DNA of 14,950 nucleotides from SZUA-186 sp041552135. Its GTDB lineage: Bacteria; Pseudomonadota; Gammaproteobacteria; UBA9214. Below are positions 13,637 to 14,950 of this stretch, piece by piece. Each line of letters starts with the position of its first letter. Positions within the stretch are counted from its first letter, which is position 1. The position numbers and the translations under genes were made by a program. Location of the stretch: assembly GCA_041552135.1 (NCBI GenBank), contig JBFELL010000063.1:1-14950 (forward strand), in the 5' to 3' direction. The notes below the pieces were generated by a model. That model was not told the DNA's origin and made no database searches. It saw only the letters and a list, made by a program, of their open reading frames with translations.

Positions 13637-14950
13637 ATGATCCCCGTAATCGCACTCGTAGGGCGCCCCAATGTTGGCAAGTCCACCCTGTTCAACCGGC
13701 TGACGCGGAGCCGTGATGCGCTGGTCGCCGATGTTCCCGGACTGACGCGGGACCGCAAATACGGCGACGGCCGCCTTGGCGACCGTCCGTTTATCGTCGT
13801 CGACACAGGGGGGCTTTCCGGTGACCGGGAGGACCTCGATGCCCTGATGGCGGAACAGTCCTGGCAGGCCGTGGAGGAAGCCGACCGGATCTTTTTCCTG
13901 GTCGATGGCCGGGAAGGCCTGGGCGGGGCCGACGAGGCGATTGCCGCGGCACTGCGCCGCACCGGCAAGCCGGTTGCCCTGGTGGTCAACAAGGCAGACG
14001 GGATCGATGTCGATGTCGCAATGGCCGAGTTTCACGGCCTGGGCATGGGCGAGCCCAGGCCGATCTCGGCGGCACATGGCCGCGGCGTCGAAAAACTGCT
14101 GAGTGCGGCGCTGGCTGATGTGCCGCTGCCGGAGACGGTGGCCGCCGGCGACGGCGAGCCGGATGACACGATCCGGGTCGCCGTCGTCGGCAGGCCGAAT
14201 GTCGGCAAGTCCACGCTGATCAACCGGATCCTCGGCGAGGAACGGGTACTGGCATACGACCTGCCGGGCACCACCCGCGACAGCATCTTCATCCCGTTCG
14301 AGCGCGACGGCTGCGCCTATACCCTGATCGATACGGCCGGTGTGCGCCGCAAGGCCCGTGTCAGCGAGGCGATCGAGAAGTTCAGTGTCATCAAGACACT
14401 GCAGGCCATTGCCGCCGCGAATGTCGTGGTGCTGGTGCTGGATGCCCGGGAAGGGATCAGCGAACAGGACGCGACACTGGCCGGTTATATTGCCGAGAAG
14501 GGGCGGGCGCTGGTGATCGCGGTCAACAAGTGGGATGGCCTTGACCCGCATGCCAGGGAGCGTATCAGGGACCAGCTTGACCGCAAATTGCCGTTTCTGG
14601 GCTTTGCGAGTGTGCATTTTATCTCGGCACTGCACGGTTCCGGCGTCGGCGAACTGTTCCCGGATATCGTGGCGGCGCACGCCTCCGCCATGCGGGAACT
14701 CTCGACCCCGGAACTGACGAAGATCCTGGAGCAGGCGGTACACGCCCACCAGCCGCCGCTGATCCGGGGGCGGCGGATCAAGCTTCGCTATGCACACCAG
14801 GGTGGCCGCAATCCGCCGCTGGTCGTAATCCACGGCAAGCAGACCGAGCGCGTGCCGGAGGCCTATCGGCGCTACCTGGTGAACAGCTTCCGCTCTGCAC
14901 TGCGGCTCACCGGCACACCCGTGCGCATCGAGTTTCGCACCGGGGCCAAT
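13637..14950 (+). CDS. der: Ribosome biogenesis GTPase Der (EngA), 3' end cut by window
   Basis: The first 438 residues of Der, open to the window edge; roughly 25-30 C-terminal residues are missing compared with typical lengths. Der carries two GTPase domains in tandem and a KH-like domain, and acts in maturation of the 50S ribosomal subunit. Domain 1 has GRPNVGKST at 9-17, DTGG at 56-59 and NKAD at 118-121. Domain 2 has GRPNVGKST at 185-193, DTAG at 232-235 and NKWD at 297-300. The KH-like domain runs from about 350 (RGRRIKLRYAHQGGRNPP). The ATG at 13637 gives the usual MIPVIALVGRPNVGKST start; the ribosome-binding site is weak. It continues the hisS-yfgM-bamB-der order of Pseudomonas and E. 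coli. Confidence 0.98.
   Translation, partial: MIPVIALVGRPNVGKSTLFNRLTRSRDALVADVPGLTRDRKYGDGRLGDRPFIVVDTGGLSGDREDLDALMAEQSWQAVEEADRIFFLVDGREGLGGADEAIAAALRRTGKPVALVVNKADGIDVDVAMAEFHGLGMGEPRPISAAHGRGVEKLLSAALADVPLPETVAAGDGEPDDTIRVAVVGRPNVGKSTLINRILGEERVLAYDLPGTTRDSIFIPFERDGCAYTLIDTAGVRRKARVSEAIEKFSVIKTLQAIAAANVVVLVLDAREGISEQDATLAGYIAEKGRALVIAVNKWDGLDPHARERIRDQLDRKLPFLGFASVHFISALHGSGVGELFPDIVAAHASAMRELSTPELTKILEQAVHAHQPPLIRGRRIKLRYAHQGGRNPPLVVIHGKQTERVPEAYRRYLVNSFRSALRLTGTPVRIEFRTGAN

Noticed and set aside
13631..14833. A 400-residue minus-strand open frame opposite der
   Set aside because: The plus strand encodes an intact two-domain Der GTPase here; the antisense frame is a codon-bias artefact.

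Overview
This window reads as chromosomal DNA from a high-GC gammaproteobacterium. The Isc iron-sulfur proteins closely match the E. coli set residue for residue. The gene order (isc cluster, ndk, rlmN, pilF, rodZ, hisS, yfgM, bamB, der) is the one known from Pseudomonas and many Chromatiales-like lineages. The genus cannot be read from the sequence. A malyl-CoA lyase/malate thiokinase module suggests an environmental one-carbon or autotrophic organism rather than an enteric one. All genes are on the + strand, packed tightly, with several 4-base stop/start overlaps.

Layout. (1) 1-3960: iscS (3' end only), iscA, hscB, hscA, fdx and iscX, the assembly machinery for Fe-S clusters. iscU, normally between iscS and iscA, is absent there. 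(2) 4234-7258: mcl, mtkA and mtkB, encoding malyl-CoA lyase and the two subunits of malate thiokinase, apparently inserted between iscX and ndk, which are adjacent in Pseudomonas. (3) 7520-13524: ndk, rlmN, pilF, a short rodZ-like gene, hisS, yfgM and bamB. ispG, normally between rodZ and hisS, is absent, and the RodZ homologue lacks its periplasmic domain. (4) 13637-14950: der, running off the right edge.

How the genes work together. IscS supplies sulfur, HscA/HscB drive cluster release from the scaffold, Fdx supplies electrons, and IscA and IscX act as carrier and regulator. Two downstream or neighbouring products relate to this chemistry: RlmN is a 4Fe-4S radical SAM enzyme, and IspG (missing here) is also a 4Fe-4S enzyme. 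Mcl plus MtkAB interconvert malate, CoA and ATP with acetyl-CoA and glyoxylate. PilF, YfgM and BamB are envelope proteins for pilus secretin assembly, periplasmic chaperone traffic and outer-membrane protein insertion. Der is a ribosome-assembly GTPase.

The intergenic gaps of 150-270 bases (hscB-hscA, fdx-iscX, mtkB-ndk) each hold a dispersed-type inverted-repeat element. There are no RNA genes, CRISPR arrays, phage genes or transposase genes that I can support, and no gap longer than about 300 bases. Most of the window is ordinary core genome. The points of interest are the inserted mcl-mtkAB module, the two missing core genes, the truncated RodZ and the repeat elements.
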